64,000 nt of DNA from Polynucleobacter sp. IMCC 30228 (GTDB taxonomy: Bacteria; Pseudomonadota; Gammaproteobacteria; Burkholderiales; Burkholderiaceae). The notes under the pieces are model-generated. The model was not told where the DNA came from. It did no database searches and saw only the letters and a program-made list of their open reading frames with translations. Position numbers and translations under genes: made by a program. Below are positions 34,064 to 43,024 of this stretch, in pieces. Location of the stretch: NCBI RefSeq assembly GCF_021395205.1, contig NZ_JAJVCS010000004.1, forward strand, positions 1 through 64,000. The letters run 5' to 3'. The number at the start of each line of letters is the position of its first letter. Position 1 is the first letter of the stretch.

Positions 34064-35155
34064 ATGACATCAGCAATGCAACGAAGTATTTTTTTAATTA
34101 GCATTGTTATCGCTAGTGTATTAGCAGCCTGTGGCGGCGACGGGACTAGTAGTTCTTCAACAGCTATTACTTACACTACTCTGAATAACCCCATAGCTAC
34201 TGCAGCAAATTATATGAGCTTGACTGGTATTCGTGGTGTTGATAATTCCACTGATGTTTACATTACTGGAGCAACCATAGTAGGGACAACATATATAGCC
34301 CAGCTCTATAAAGGTCCCCTTACTGGAGGCGGCACATACTATACGATGCCCTTTCCCTCTTCTACTGGAGCTACTATTAGCAGTACTAATTCATATAGTG
34401 TTGACAATCTTGCAAATGGTGCAGTGAACTTAGTTGGTAGCTATACCACTACTCAAAATGCCAATCAACAGGGCTTTATTTATACTGGGTCTGTCACGAA
34501 TAATCCGACTTCTGGATATGTCACGCTGAATTATCCGAGCGCTCGTCAAACCATTCCACATAGTGTTATGAATGATCTGGTGGTTGGGGGATATGAGACG
34601 CCGCTCGGCAAATTGCGGGCTTTTATTTACCAAATTAGTACTGGCCAATTTACCGATCTTAAAGTAGTAACTGATGCCAACAATGCGGTGACCGCTTATG
34701 GTGTTTGGCACAATGGTGGTAACAGTTACACCATTGTTGGTGGTTATACCGATATAACCACCAAAGAGCAGGCCTATATTCTTGATTACGATTCAAGTAC
34801 GGGGGTTATAACTAATACAACAACGTATACCTACAATAACCAGGCTTCAGCTTTGACCCATTTTGAAGGTATTACGACTAATGGCAACGGCGGATATTAT
34901 TTGGCTGGGTTTGGTCAAGTAACCTCAGGCGGTGCCGTTTCATGTGCTTTGGTCAGCATGACTAGAACCATTTTAGGACCCTTAAAAACGGCTGGATTTA
35001 CAACTACCCCAACATGGGTCCAAGCAGTCTTTCCTGGAGCAACAACCCAATATGCCAATACTGTTTACCAAAATAATCTTTTAGGAACCTATTTACCGGG
35101 TCCGATTGCATTGAATGGCTATGTTGCAAATATTCCTACGAGTTTAATTAAATAA
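34064..35155 (+). CDS. Secreted lipoprotein of unknown function, repeat-like
   Basis: A 363-residue protein with a lipoprotein signal (LAAC, Cys23) followed by a Gly/Ser/Thr-rich linker. The mature part is rich in Gly, Thr, Asn and Tyr, with loosely repeated blocks such as TGIRGVDNSTDVYITGA, SYSVDNLANGAVNLVGSY, AYGVWHNGGNSYTIVGGY and HFEGITTNGNGGYYLAGF. Each has a G-V/I...G...V-G pattern about 60 residues apart, suggesting a beta-propeller or HAF-like repeat. No catalytic motif is seen. It has its own RBS (GGAG) and no obvious operon partner. Confidence 0.65.
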   Translation: MTSAMQRSIFLISIVIASVLAACGGDGTSSSSTAITYTTLNNPIATAANYMSLTGIRGVDNSTDVYITGATIVGTTYIAQLYKGPLTGGGTYYTMPFPSSTGATISSTNSYSVDNLANGAVNLVGSYTTTQNANQQGFIYTGSVTNNPTSGYVTLNYPSARQTIPHSVMNDLVVGGYETPLGKLRAFIYQISTGQFTDLKVVTDANNAVTAYGVWHNGGNSYTIVGGYTDITTKEQAYILDYDSSTGVITNTTTYTYNNQASALTHFEGITTNGNGGYYLAGFGQVTSGGAVSCALVSMTRTILGPLKTAGFTTTPTWVQAVFPGATTQYANTVYQNNLLGTYLPGPIALNGYVANIPTSLIK

Positions 35156-35248
35156 ACCTATGACAGTATGCTCGGGTTCAATTGCCAGTTTCATTACAAT
35201 TAAGGCGTGGCTTGGGGTAGCATATGAAAATTCTCTGGAGGAACTAAC

Positions 35249-35647
35249 GTGATTCGATGTATCCGTTTATGGACAGGCGCAGACAATAACTCGTATTTTG
35301 AAGAGGGCGTGATTGATTTGAATTTAAAAAATAATCGCGGTGATGTACTTTCATCAGCATTTACAGCTCAAACGATTTCATTTCAAGAAACAAGCGAGGG
35401 GGGTAAATATGATTGGCATAATGACCCTGTAAGGCAGATTGTCATTACCTTAACCGGCACTTTAGATTTTGTCACGCGCAATAATGAGCGCTTCACCATT
35501 AATCCAGGTGATATCTTGTTGGCCGAAGATTCAACTGGCACTGGGCATTCTTGGAAATTAGTCGGCTCTGCACCATGGAAACGTGCCTATATTGTCCTTG
35601 CACCAGGCGCAGCGGTTGCCTTTAAAGCCAATAAAGCACAGCAGTAA
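35249..35647 (+). CDS. Small cupin-fold protein
   Basis: A 132-residue single-domain cupin. Metal-binding-like positions are in KYDWHNDPVRQIVITLTGTLDF (motif 1) and NPGDILLAEDSTGTGHSWK (motif 2). The start is GTG with GGAGG eight bases upstream. It stands alone between a lipoprotein gene and a convergent SDR gene. The substrate or ligand is unknown. Confidence 0.72.
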   Translation: MIRCIRLWTGADNNSYFEEGVIDLNLKNNRGDVLSSAFTAQTISFQETSEGGKYDWHNDPVRQIVITLTGTLDFVTRNNERFTINPGDILLAEDSTGTGHSWKLVGSAPWKRAYIVLAPGAAVAFKANKAQQ

Positions 35648-35690
35648 AAAAAAGATTTAGCAGGCTTGAATTTCCATCTTGCTTTACTAT

Positions 35691-36386
35691 TCACCAGGGT
35701 AGCCTTTCTCCTGAATAAGAAAGAAAGCTGCCAGAGTCTTCTTTGGTAGCGCTTTCTAAGACATGAAACATATCCTTGACGGCATCATCTGCATTCCTGC
35801 CAATGTCTTGGCCACGAAATGGTTTCGATAGATTGGAATTGACAGTACCAGGATGTAAGGCGATTAAAGCAATATTTGGCTTTGTTCTTTTGAGTTCAAT
35901 GGCCGCTGTTTTAATCAACATATTTAATGCTGCTTTAGAAGCACGATAGCTATACCAGCCCCCAAGCCGATTATCTTCAATACTGCCAACTTTAGCCGAG
36001 AGGGTAGCCATTACGCTATTTTGTGGATCCAACAGTTTTGAGAAGTTTTTGATGCTTAATGCTGGGCCAATGGCATTAATATTCATTAGCTCATTTAATT
36101 GAGCATGATTCAAGTCAGCCATTTTCTTTTCAGGCATCCATTTTTCAGAATGTAATAAGCCAATTGTATTAATAATGAGCTGAAATGGCCCTAGGGCAGC
36201 AAGACTGTGGGCAGAAGATTCAATCGTTTCTGGTAGACGATAGTCAATAGGGTAAATAGAGTGACGGCTGATGCCCTCCACCTTTGCACAAGCAGGATTA
36301 TTTTCAAGCAGCCTCATAAAAGCAGAGCCGATAGTTCCAGATGAGCCAATGACTAAAGCGCGGAATGGTTTAGGCAGTAATCCCAT
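35691..36386 (-). CDS. Short-chain dehydrogenase/reductase
   Basis: A 231-residue SDR. The nucleotide motif is GSSGTIGSAFMRLL near residue 14, and the catalytic Tyr/Lys are in WYSYRASKAALNML. NTIGLLH takes the place of the common N-A-G. The ALHPGTVNSNLSKPFRG segment matches the C-factor/sniffer-like SDR group. Its ATG is divergent from the DCC protein gene, 91 bp away. The substrate is unknown. Confidence 0.85.
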   Translation of the reverse strand: MGLLPKPFRALVIGSSGTIGSAFMRLLENNPACAKVEGISRHSIYPIDYRLPETIESSAHSLAALGPFQLIINTIGLLHSEKWMPEKKMADLNHAQLNELMNINAIGPALSIKNFSKLLDPQNSVMATLSAKVGSIEDNRLGGWYSYRASKAALNMLIKTAAIELKRTKPNIALIALHPGTVNSNLSKPFRGQDIGRNADDAVKDMFHVLESATKEDSGSFLSYSGERLPW

Positions 36387-36477
36387 GGCGTCCTATTGAG
36401 GGTATTGATTTATCTTCTAAAAATTAAGCATGATATGCCTGCAAGCAGCTTTAGTAAATTGGTCTTACACTTACTAA

Positions 36478-36882
36478 ATGTCAAAAAAATTGCAAACACT
36501 TACCTTATTTTATGATGGTAAATGCCCCTTATGTCAGGCAGAAATTCGTTTTTTTTCCAGCCGAAATGAAGCAGGCCTCTTAAATTTTATTGATATTCAT
36601 TCCACTCGATATGATCCTCTTAGTATTGGCGTTACGTGCGAACAAGCATTGGCAGCAATGTACGCTCAATATGAAGATGGGTCAATCATTCATGGAGTTG
36701 CTGTTTTCCCCGAGGCTTATTGCCGGGCACGCTTATCTTTTTTAGCTTGGTTATTCTCCAGAAAAACACTTCAGCCCAGCCTAGAAGTAGCCTATCGGTT
36801 TTTTGCTAGAAATAGACATCAAATTTCTAAATTATTTGGACCAAGTGCATTGTGGCTGGTGAATTTGAAAATTAATAGATAG
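36478..36882 (+). CDS. DCC-family (DUF393) thiol-disulfide oxidoreductase-like protein
   Basis: A 134-residue protein. It opens with TLFYDGKCPLCQAEIRFF, the Y-D-G-x-C-x-x-C motif of the DCC family, with a thioredoxin-like two-cysteine site. DIHSTRYDP and HGVAVFPEAYCR are further conserved blocks. It starts the plus-strand set that continues with DUF427 and SRPBCC proteins. Family members are poorly characterised. Confidence 0.85.
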   Translation: MSKKLQTLTLFYDGKCPLCQAEIRFFSSRNEAGLLNFIDIHSTRYDPLSIGVTCEQALAAMYAQYEDGSIIHGVAVFPEAYCRARLSFLAWLFSRKTLQPSLEVAYRFFARNRHQISKLFGPSALWLVNLKINR

Positions 36883-36967
36883 TCCTTGGGAAGCGGCAAA
36901 AAGACCAAGATAGGCAAATTCAACCAGCAATAGTAATTCGATTTATCCTCAATAAAAAAGGTAAGTG

Positions 36968-37252
36968 ATGAAAGCAATTTGGAATAAGACAATCTTGGCA
37001 GATTCAAATCAGACTATTGTGGTGGAGGGTAATTATTACTTCCCATCTACGGCATTAAATATGGAATTTTTTAAGAAATCAGATAAAAAAACAGTTTGCT
37101 CTTGGAAAGGTACTGCTAGTTATTATGATATTGAGGCAAATGGCCAAGTCAATAAAGATGCTGCTTGGTATTATGCTGAGCCAAAGGCGGCGGCTAATAA
37201 TATCGCAGGATATATTGCTTTTTGGAAGGGTGTTGAGGTACGAGATATTTAA
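36968..37252 (+). CDS. DUF427-family protein
   Basis: A 94-residue single domain. KAIWNKTILADSNQTIVVEG, NYYFP, WKGTASYYDI and AAWYYAEPKAAANNIAGYIAFWKGVEV are the family's conserved blocks. ATG 36968 is preferred to the GTG three bases upstream. The beta-rich fold has no established biochemical role. The next gene begins 10 bp downstream. Confidence 0.85.
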   Translation: MKAIWNKTILADSNQTIVVEGNYYFPSTALNMEFFKKSDKKTVCSWKGTASYYDIEANGQVNKDAAWYYAEPKAAANNIAGYIAFWKGVEVRDI

Positions 37253-37262
37253 CTTGAAGTTA

Positions 37263-37835
37263 ATGCACTTAAAATTATTTAGTTTCTTCGCAGCAACTTT
37301 TTTTTTAATATCGAGTCATGCTCAAGACAGCACTAATCCTTATGATGTAAAAGTGACAGTTACCTCCTTAGGAGGACGCTTGCAAATCAGCGCTACTTAT
37401 GCAGTACCAGTTAATATGTGTAGTGCTTACACATTCCTTACCGACTATGAAGCCTCAAAAAATATTCCTGGTATTGTTGATGCGCAGATCATTTCACGAA
37501 CTGCCAATAGAGTTCGCGTATACAGGGCGATAGAGGAAGAGATTCTTTTTTTTCAGGTTGAGCTGAAATCCTTGGTTGAATATACCGAGACCCCATATCA
37601 ATTAATTAGTTTCGAACAAATTAGTGGCGATGCTAAATTCTATAAAGGCACGTGGAGACTTGTATCTGAGAAAGCTAAAACAGTCTTCAAATACGATAGC
37701 TTAGTTGAGCTAGATTCAGTAGTGCCATCTTTTGTAATTGCTTATTTTATAAAAAATAACATTCGTAGCCGCCTTGAGGCAATGGCTAAGAAGGCAACTC
37801 AACATAAAATTGTCGATATGGCAAACTGTAAATAG
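37263..37835 (+). CDS. Secreted SRPBCC (polyketide cyclase/START-like) family protein
   Basis: A 190-residue protein. The start at 37263 yields a clear signal peptide (LKLFSFFAATFFLISSHAQ), whereas the longer frame overlaps the DUF427 gene out of frame. The mature part has the SRPBCC pattern VPVNMCSAYTFLTDYEASKNIPGI, then RVRVYRAIEEEILFFQVEL and YKGTWRLV. Such domains bind hydrophobic ligands, and a periplasmic version could carry or sense a lipid or quinone. The ligand is not known. Confidence 0.72.
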   Translation: MHLKLFSFFAATFFLISSHAQDSTNPYDVKVTVTSLGGRLQISATYAVPVNMCSAYTFLTDYEASKNIPGIVDAQIISRTANRVRVYRAIEEEILFFQVELKSLVEYTETPYQLISFEQISGDAKFYKGTWRLVSEKAKTVFKYDSLVELDSVVPSFVIAYFIKNNIRSRLEAMAKKATQHKIVDMANCK

Positions 37836-37955
37836 CTTGATTTCATAATCTTAGCCAAGATACTGCAAATGTGACTTGCGCATTTGCTATACTCAAAAAG
37901 ACAGTTATAAAGAATCAATTGACTTTATTTGAGTCATCAACAAAGAAAGAATGGT

Positions 37956-38495
37956 ATGAATTTACTTCAAAAGTATTTACTTTTAATTTGTACAGCAAGC
38001 CTTGGATTATTGGCTGGCTGTGTAACTCAACAAAGTTATAACCAGCTTGACGGGGCTTATAGTCAATTACAGCAGGCGTTTCAAGGCGATGAAGTGGAAA
38101 TTCGTAAGTTACAAGGTGAATTACGCATCACCATTAAAGATAAAATCCTCTTTCCAGAAGGCGGATATCGTTTGAATAGTAAGGCTGATGCAGTGTTAGC
38201 CAAAATGGCACCAACCTTATCGGGTTTTAAAAATACGAAAGTTGTTGTACGGGGATATACCGATAATGTGCCAATTGGGGCAGGCCTCAAAAAAGAAGGC
38301 ATAGAAACAAATCTTGATCTCTCTTCAAGACGTGCCGACAATGTGGTTGATTACCTCATCAAAAAAGGCGTTAGCCCTGGTTTAATTTCTGCGCAAGGTA
38401 TGGGTGAAGCTAGTCCTATGGCGCCAAATGATACCGCCGATGGTCGTGCACAAAACCGCCGTATTGAAGTTACCTTAGTTGGCCCAGGTACCTAA
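37956..38495 (+). CDS. OmpA-family lipoprotein
   Basis: A 179-residue lipoprotein with lipobox LLAGC (Cys22), a short helical segment (about 27-55), then an OmpA-like peptidoglycan-binding domain: KILFPEGGYRL, VVVRGYTDNVPIG, LSSRRADNVVDYL, VSAQG-like ISAQGMGEASPMAPN and GRAQNRRIEVTL. The start at 37956 is used because the nine residues before it in the frame lack a start with RBS. It anchors the outer membrane to the cell wall. It is followed 29 bp later by another lipoprotein gene. Confidence 0.88.
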   Translation: MNLLQKYLLLICTASLGLLAGCVTQQSYNQLDGAYSQLQQAFQGDEVEIRKLQGELRITIKDKILFPEGGYRLNSKADAVLAKMAPTLSGFKNTKVVVRGYTDNVPIGAGLKKEGIETNLDLSSRRADNVVDYLIKKGVSPGLISAQGMGEASPMAPNDTADGRAQNRRIEVTLVGPGT

Positions 38496-38524
38496 TCTCC
38501 AGTTTTTTTAATTAAGGATTAAAA

Positions 38525-38923
38525 ATGAGTTATCAATTTAAAGTAGTAGCTGCCGTAGTTACTGGTCTTCTTTTGGCTGCTTGCTCAGGGATGCCAGATG
38601 TTAAAACCCCATCAGCAGATTTTATTAAAATCAATAACGGTATCTTGACTAGTAGTTATGGCAAAACTATCTATACTTTTGATAAAGATCAGGCTAATTC
38701 AGGTAAATCTGAATGCGTAGCCACTTGCGCTGATAACTGGCCGCCTGTATACGTTGAGTCGGGCATTAAAGTTTCAGGAGATTTCTCCGTTATTACTCGT
38801 AGTGATGGACAAAAGCAGCTGGCCTACAAAGGGAAGCCTTTATACTTTTTTGCCAAAGATAAAAATCCTGGCGATAAAACAGGTGATGGAGTAAACAATA
38901 TCTGGCATACAGTAAGCCCTTAA
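38525..38923 (+). CDS. Small lipoprotein with the secreted-repeat (COG4315-type) domain
   Basis: A 132-residue lipoprotein (lipobox LAAC, Cys20). Two repeat units are visible: GKTIYTFDKDQANSGKSECVATCADNWPPV and GKPLYFFAKDKNPGDKTGDGVNNIWHTV. The T/Y-F-D-K-D...C-x(3)-C...W-P-P pattern is diagnostic for this family of uncharacterised secreted proteins, found with envelope and redox genes. It is followed by a strong terminator. Confidence 0.85.
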   Translation: MSYQFKVVAAVVTGLLLAACSGMPDVKTPSADFIKINNGILTSSYGKTIYTFDKDQANSGKSECVATCADNWPPVYVESGIKVSGDFSVITRSDGQKQLAYKGKPLYFFAKDKNPGDKTGDGVNNIWHTVSP

Positions 38924-38941
38924 GGTTACTCTTGACCTAGA

Positions 38942-38985
38942 GCCCCCAACAGTTGGACCTCAAGTCTAACCAAGGGGGCGTTTTT
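38942..38985 (+). terminator. Rho-independent terminator after the OmpA/secreted-repeat genes
   Basis: GCCCCC (38942-38947) and GGGGGC (38974-38979) form a GC stem around a 26-base loop that has its own short pairing (GTTGGAC/GTCTAAC). GTTTTT follows directly. It separates the lipoprotein genes from the asparaginase gene. Confidence 0.75.
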
Positions 38986-39011
38986 ATGTGCAATTTTTTT
39001 GCTAATGGCGT

Positions 39012-40079
39012 ATGAACACTAAGCCTTTAAATGCCGAACAATCTCCCCATATTTTAGTTTTAGGAATGGGAGGGACGATTGCTGGGCTAGCACCAAACCC
39101 AGAAGTAAATCCGTTGGCTTATGAGGCGGGTCAAATTGAAATTGGTGATTTGTTAACAAAAATTGAGCAAATGTTCCCTCAAGGTCTTCGTATTATTTCT
39201 AGGCAGATTGCAAATATTAACAGTAGTAATTTAAGTGAATCCTTGTTAACGGAATTAGGTGAGCAGGTTAAAAAGGCGCTAGCAAGTTCTACGCTAATAG
39301 GCATAGTTATTACGCATGGCACAGATACAATCGAAGAAAGCGGTATATTTTTACAAGCTACTTGTGGCAAGTATGCTGAAAAGCTGGGAAAGCGGGTTGT
39401 CCTTACAGGGGCGATGTTGCCGTCGAATGCGGCTGGTGCAGATGGACCAGAAAATTTACTCAACGCAATTCAATGGGCATACACGGCGATTGATAACTGT
39501 CCAGGGGGTGTATTCGCAGTCTTTGCAGGTAAGGTCTGTATGGCGCGTGATTTAGCAAAACGACATAGTAGTGCCCTAGCTGCACCCTTGCTAGACTCGC
39601 CCTCTAGCTCCGTCTCGTTAATTAATCCTTCATGGCTATCCACAGTAAGAGCAGCACAAGCAGTATTAGTAGACGATTTACCTATCCCCCAAGTTCAGGA
39701 GTGGCCTTGGGTTGAGATTTTGACAAGCCATGCAGGCGCACGCGCCGACCTTGTTCAATTGTGTATTAATGCTGGGGTAAGAGGATTAGTTCTTGCAGGA
39801 ACAGGTCAGGGTGGGTTTAATAAGGCATGGCAAGACTCGGTTAATCAAGCAATTGCCGCAGGGGTTGCGATCGTTCGAGCCACCAGAACTGGCGCTGGTA
39901 TCGTTCGGCCCAACATACCCGCACAAGATCCTGAGGGCTGCATTGCTGCTGGAAGCCTATCACCCCCAAAGGCGAGGATTGTTTTACAGCTAGCACTCAA
40001 TGCGGCAAAAGTGAGTCAGGCTGAAGCAGAATCTTTTCGGCCAAGATGGCAAGATTACTTTGCACTACAGACATACTAG
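39012..40079 (+). CDS. L-asparaginase family protein
   Basis: A 355-residue asparaginase/glutaminase-fold enzyme. Both active-site threonine motifs are present: LGMGGTIAG (near residue 20) and GIVITHGTDTIEESG (near 100). LTGAMLPSNAAGADGPENLL supplies the family's lysine-region block, though Lys is not obvious. LAGTGQGGFN and RATRTGAGIV are in the C-terminal domain. No signal peptide is seen, so a cytoplasmic enzyme is expected. It acts on asparagine or a related amide. Confidence 0.88.
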   Translation: MNTKPLNAEQSPHILVLGMGGTIAGLAPNPEVNPLAYEAGQIEIGDLLTKIEQMFPQGLRIISRQIANINSSNLSESLLTELGEQVKKALASSTLIGIVITHGTDTIEESGIFLQATCGKYAEKLGKRVVLTGAMLPSNAAGADGPENLLNAIQWAYTAIDNCPGGVFAVFAGKVCMARDLAKRHSSALAAPLLDSPSSSVSLINPSWLSTVRAAQAVLVDDLPIPQVQEWPWVEILTSHAGARADLVQLCINAGVRGLVLAGTGQGGFNKAWQDSVNQAIAAGVAIVRATRTGAGIVRPNIPAQDPEGCIAAGSLSPPKARIVLQLALNAAKVSQAEAESFRPRWQDYFALQTY

Positions 40080-40257
40080 TGCACTGCAAATACCAAATTT
40101 AATAAGAGCTAAGAGAGTTACTGCCTGCATTCGGTATCTGATTTCTGAAGTCATCATCCATCCCGCCATCTTTACTGAAATTGCTCGCACACCCCGTGAA
40201 CAAATTTGCAAAAAAAAGAGCAATGATTATTTTCCGCATATGCTTTTCCTTTAGAGT

Positions 40258-40920
40258 TTAATGTTGTATTAATTCGTCAATAAAAATCTGGTAACGCTGA
40301 CTTTTGGGTTTATTCTTATCTTCAGAATTCACATATTCAATGGATGTTTTTCCACCAATTAACCCTCTCGGCAAAATCATGACCCTTGCAAACGCTGAGG
40401 CTAAGGTCTTATCGGTGGCAGCATAAACTGCATCAGGGCCAGCCTCAAACCAGGCGCTCAAGGGTTGATGAGTATGGATATTGCCGAGGGTATGAATTTG
40501 GATAGAACCAAATAGTAAACAGCGAATACCCCCACCCAGATGTCGATGAGTCAGCGCCTCGCCTTCAGGAGGAAAATCGACTCTATCACAGCGAATAATG
40601 TACTGACTTAAATCACCTAACGCCATCTTGGCCGCTAAGAGTAGAGTACTTTGTGACGCTTGAATTTTATTAGAATTATCAACTTCATTAACCAGTTCCC
40701 AGCGCAACATGATTGCGTCAGCACTTCCACCACCCAAGGAAAATGATTCTGGAATAGAAAGGGCGCTATTCTGCGATAGAGTGAGCCTTGTAGAGACGCC
40801 ATTTTTGATGGCTATACTTCCCTCAACTATATATATGGCTCGAGCATAGGTTGAGTTCAATTCGATCGATGCTGACTTTGCAGTTAGCTGATCAAGATAA
40901 AGTCGTAATTCGTAATTCAT
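40258..40920 (-). CDS. Cupin-like protein, possibly two-domain
   Basis: A 220-residue protein. The N-terminal half (ARAIYIVEGSIAIKNG... NSALSIPESF) looks like a cupin without histidines. The C-terminal half has ALTHRHLGGGIRCLLFGSIQIHT and SAWFEAGPDAVYA, a metal-binding-like cupin. It overlaps the NIPSNAP gene by 4 bp and is in an operon with it. Family members of this kind are uncharacterised; a sensing or enzyme role is open. Confidence 0.55.
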   Translation of the reverse strand: MNYELRLYLDQLTAKSASIELNSTYARAIYIVEGSIAIKNGVSTRLTLSQNSALSIPESFSLGGGSADAIMLRWELVNEVDNSNKIQASQSTLLLAAKMALGDLSQYIIRCDRVDFPPEGEALTHRHLGGGIRCLLFGSIQIHTLGNIHTHQPLSAWFEAGPDAVYAATDKTLASAFARVMILPRGLIGGKTSIEYVNSEDKNKPKSQRYQIFIDELIQH

Positions 40921-41258
40921 TTTGTAGCTTTTAATTGCTGCTCAAGCCACTGCGCAAAAAAGGGTGCTGGTTTTAAAATTCGGGTTTCTTGTACCAGCAT
41001 CAGTGGCCTAATTTTAGGCAGATAAGCCTGCCAATGAGGGTCAAGCGCCAAAACGCCCCGTCTTTTTTCTCGATCTGCGGCGTCTTGGTATGCCCAGAGG
41101 TGAATTACCGTATTTTGCGGGCCAGTATCTACAGTGTAATAACCCACATTACAACCCAAAATATTTAACTGTATTGACCGACCTTCATCTTCATAAAGCT
41201 TAAGATACTCGGCAACTTTGCCGTGATGTAATGTATAGATTCGCTCTTCGACAATCAT
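40917..41258 (-). CDS. NIPSNAP-family protein
   Basis: A 113-residue ferredoxin-like alpha+beta barrel domain. VEERIYTLHHGKVAEYLKLYEDEG and TVIHLWAYQDAADREKRRGVL are the two conserved NIPSNAP blocks. In bacteria these often sit in catabolic operons with unknown roles. It is translationally coupled to the cupin downstream and lies 55 bp after the ModA-like gene. Confidence 0.85.
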   Translation of the reverse strand: MIVEERIYTLHHGKVAEYLKLYEDEGRSIQLNILGCNVGYYTVDTGPQNTVIHLWAYQDAADREKRRGVLALDPHWQAYLPKIRPLMLVQETRILKPAPFFAQWLEQQLKATK

Positions 41259-41313
41259 TTAGCTTCCTTTTGCTTGTAGTGCTGTAGTCAAATAATTTAT
41301 ATTAAAATGATCA

Positions 41314-42069
41314 TTACCGTTTAATTAAATCCATACCGCTATTTTGAATGGGAACTGAAGCCTCGGGAGAGGTCAAAAATTGAATTAATTTTTTCGCCGA
41401 TTCAACCTGTGTAGAACCTTGCGTGATGGCAATAGCAAATATCTGTAAAAGCTGAATTTCTTCTGGCAAGCGCCCAATAAAATCAATGCCTGTGACATTG
41501 ACAAGTTCGCTGCTTGGTTGAATAGCTATAGCAGCTTCTCTTGCGGCTAATAGCGAGGTTGCTTGGCTACCGCGTTCAGTAATTTTTACTGAGATTTGTT
41601 TGGTAATTCCCAGCTTCGGAAAAAGTTCTTTTGTGAGATAAATACCGCTTGTACTGCCAGGGACAACAATAGAGTTAGCGTTCAATAATGCTTGTTTGAA
41701 GGCGGCAACAGTACTAATATCCGGCCTTGAGGCGCCTAATGGAACTGCCGCACCTAAGGGCGCAAGAGCCAAGTCGACATCTGAGCCGGGAATAATTCTA
41801 CCTAAAGCAACTAATTCTGCAAGCCCTTCGCGGGACAGTATCACCACATCTACAGTGGCGCCACTCTCAAGTTGTGCTTTGATTGTTTTTGGTCCTGTAC
41901 CTTGGGATGCTCCAGATAGAGTTTTGACTGTAATCCCCGTCATTTTTTCAAATTGCGGTAGCATTTGCTGGTATGGGCCACTAAATCCACCAGAAATAAT
42001 TACTTGAAGTTGTGCCATGGAAGAGGTACTGATTAGAAATGCGCCGATACTGAAGAAAATATATTTCAA
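41314..42069 (-). CDS. ModA-like periplasmic binding protein (orphan)
   Basis: A 251-residue protein with a signal peptide ending at SSMAQ. LQVIISGGFSGPYQQMLPQFEKMTGI, SQGTGPKTIKAQLESGATVDVVILS and the FLTSPEA block near the C terminus are typical of ModA/extracellular binding proteins. The molybdate-type A-S-L-x-D N terminus is replaced (I-S-G-G-F-S-G), so the ligand may differ. No ModB or ModC gene is nearby. It precedes NIPSNAP and cupin genes on the same strand. Confidence 0.8.
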   Translation of the reverse strand: MKYIFFSIGAFLISTSSMAQLQVIISGGFSGPYQQMLPQFEKMTGITVKTLSGASQGTGPKTIKAQLESGATVDVVILSREGLAELVALGRIIPGSDVDLALAPLGAAVPLGASRPDISTVAAFKQALLNANSIVVPGSTSGIYLTKELFPKLGITKQISVKITERGSQATSLLAAREAAIAIQPSSELVNVTGIDFIGRLPEEIQLLQIFAIAITQGSTQVESAKKLIQFLTSPEASVPIQNSGMDLIKR

Positions 42070-42270
42070 GGATGTCGCCCTATATTTTTACTGCGAAAGA
42101 TAACTTATCGCCTAAGCCAGTGAAAGTATATTATTTTTAGGTTGCAGATGGTAAATTTGAGTCAATTTAGCTGTAATCTATTAAAATTAAAGAATACTTA
42201 ATTTTCACACTATTCTAGTGGTATGTCCGGCATATCAATTTATTCTTATCTATAACCTATTTAGCATGAA

Positions 42271-43002
42271 ATGAGCAAGACTAAAAATATCCTCATCTCG
42301 GGTGGAAGCGGCGGCATCGGCAGAGCTATTGCACGTAGAGTAATTGAGGATGGCTATAGCGTTATTAATTTAGATCAAGTACCCCCGAAAGAATTACTTG
42401 CTAGCGAAACATTTCATCGAGTCGACTTAACTGACGCCAAAGCAACTCAGGGGTTAATTGTAGACTTGCTGAAGACCACCAGCATATTACGCTTAGTAAA
42501 TAACGCCGGTATTATTCGTCCCGGCGCCCTTGAGGATGTTAGTCTTGATGATTTTAATGCCGTGATGGACTTAAATCTGAAGGCACCGATGCTATTGGCT
42601 CAAAGTCTGATGCCGGCGATGCGCACTGCTCAATTTGGGCGAATTATTAACATTGCTAGTAGAGCGGCACTAGGCAAAGAAGAGCGCACGGCTTATGCTG
42701 CTAGCAAAGCTGGTCTACTCGGAATGACGCGCACCTGGGCGCTTGAAATGGCCCACTTTGGTATTACGGTAAATGCCATTGGACCAGGGCCCATAGCTAC
42801 TGAATTATTTACTTTGGGTAATCATCCTGACCATCCTAAAACAAAAAAAATTATTGCCAATATTCCAGTGAAGAGAATGGGTGAGCCAGAAGATGTTGCG
42901 CACGCTGTTGCACTATTTTTGGATGACCGCGCTAGCTTTATTACCGGACAAGTACTCTATGTTTGTGGTGGCATTACAGTTGGTCTTAGTAACGCAGCTT
43001 AA
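42271..43002 (+). CDS. SDR-family oxidoreductase (FabG-like)
   Basis: A 243-residue classical SDR. NAD(P)-binding ISGGSGGIGRAIARR (near 9), NNAGIIRPGALEDV, catalytic Ser/Tyr/Lys in NIASRAALGKEERTAYAASKAG, and the C-terminal GQVLYVCGG block are present. It heads a plus-strand operon with GlcG/HbpS and Bug genes, so it probably oxidises a hydroxy acid or alcohol taken up by that system (inference). Confidence 0.88.
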   Translation: MSKTKNILISGGSGGIGRAIARRVIEDGYSVINLDQVPPKELLASETFHRVDLTDAKATQGLIVDLLKTTSILRLVNNAGIIRPGALEDVSLDDFNAVMDLNLKAPMLLAQSLMPAMRTAQFGRIINIASRAALGKEERTAYAASKAGLLGMTRTWALEMAHFGITVNAIGPGPIATELFTLGNHPDHPKTKKIIANIPVKRMGEPEDVAHAVALFLDDRASFITGQVLYVCGGITVGLSNAA

Positions 43003-43024
43003 TAATCCTTTATAAAGAACCATC

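Noticed and set aside
40060..40254. Open frame of 64 codons after the asparaginase gene
   Set aside because: No RBS, no recognisable domain, and it overlaps the asparaginase end; probably spurious.
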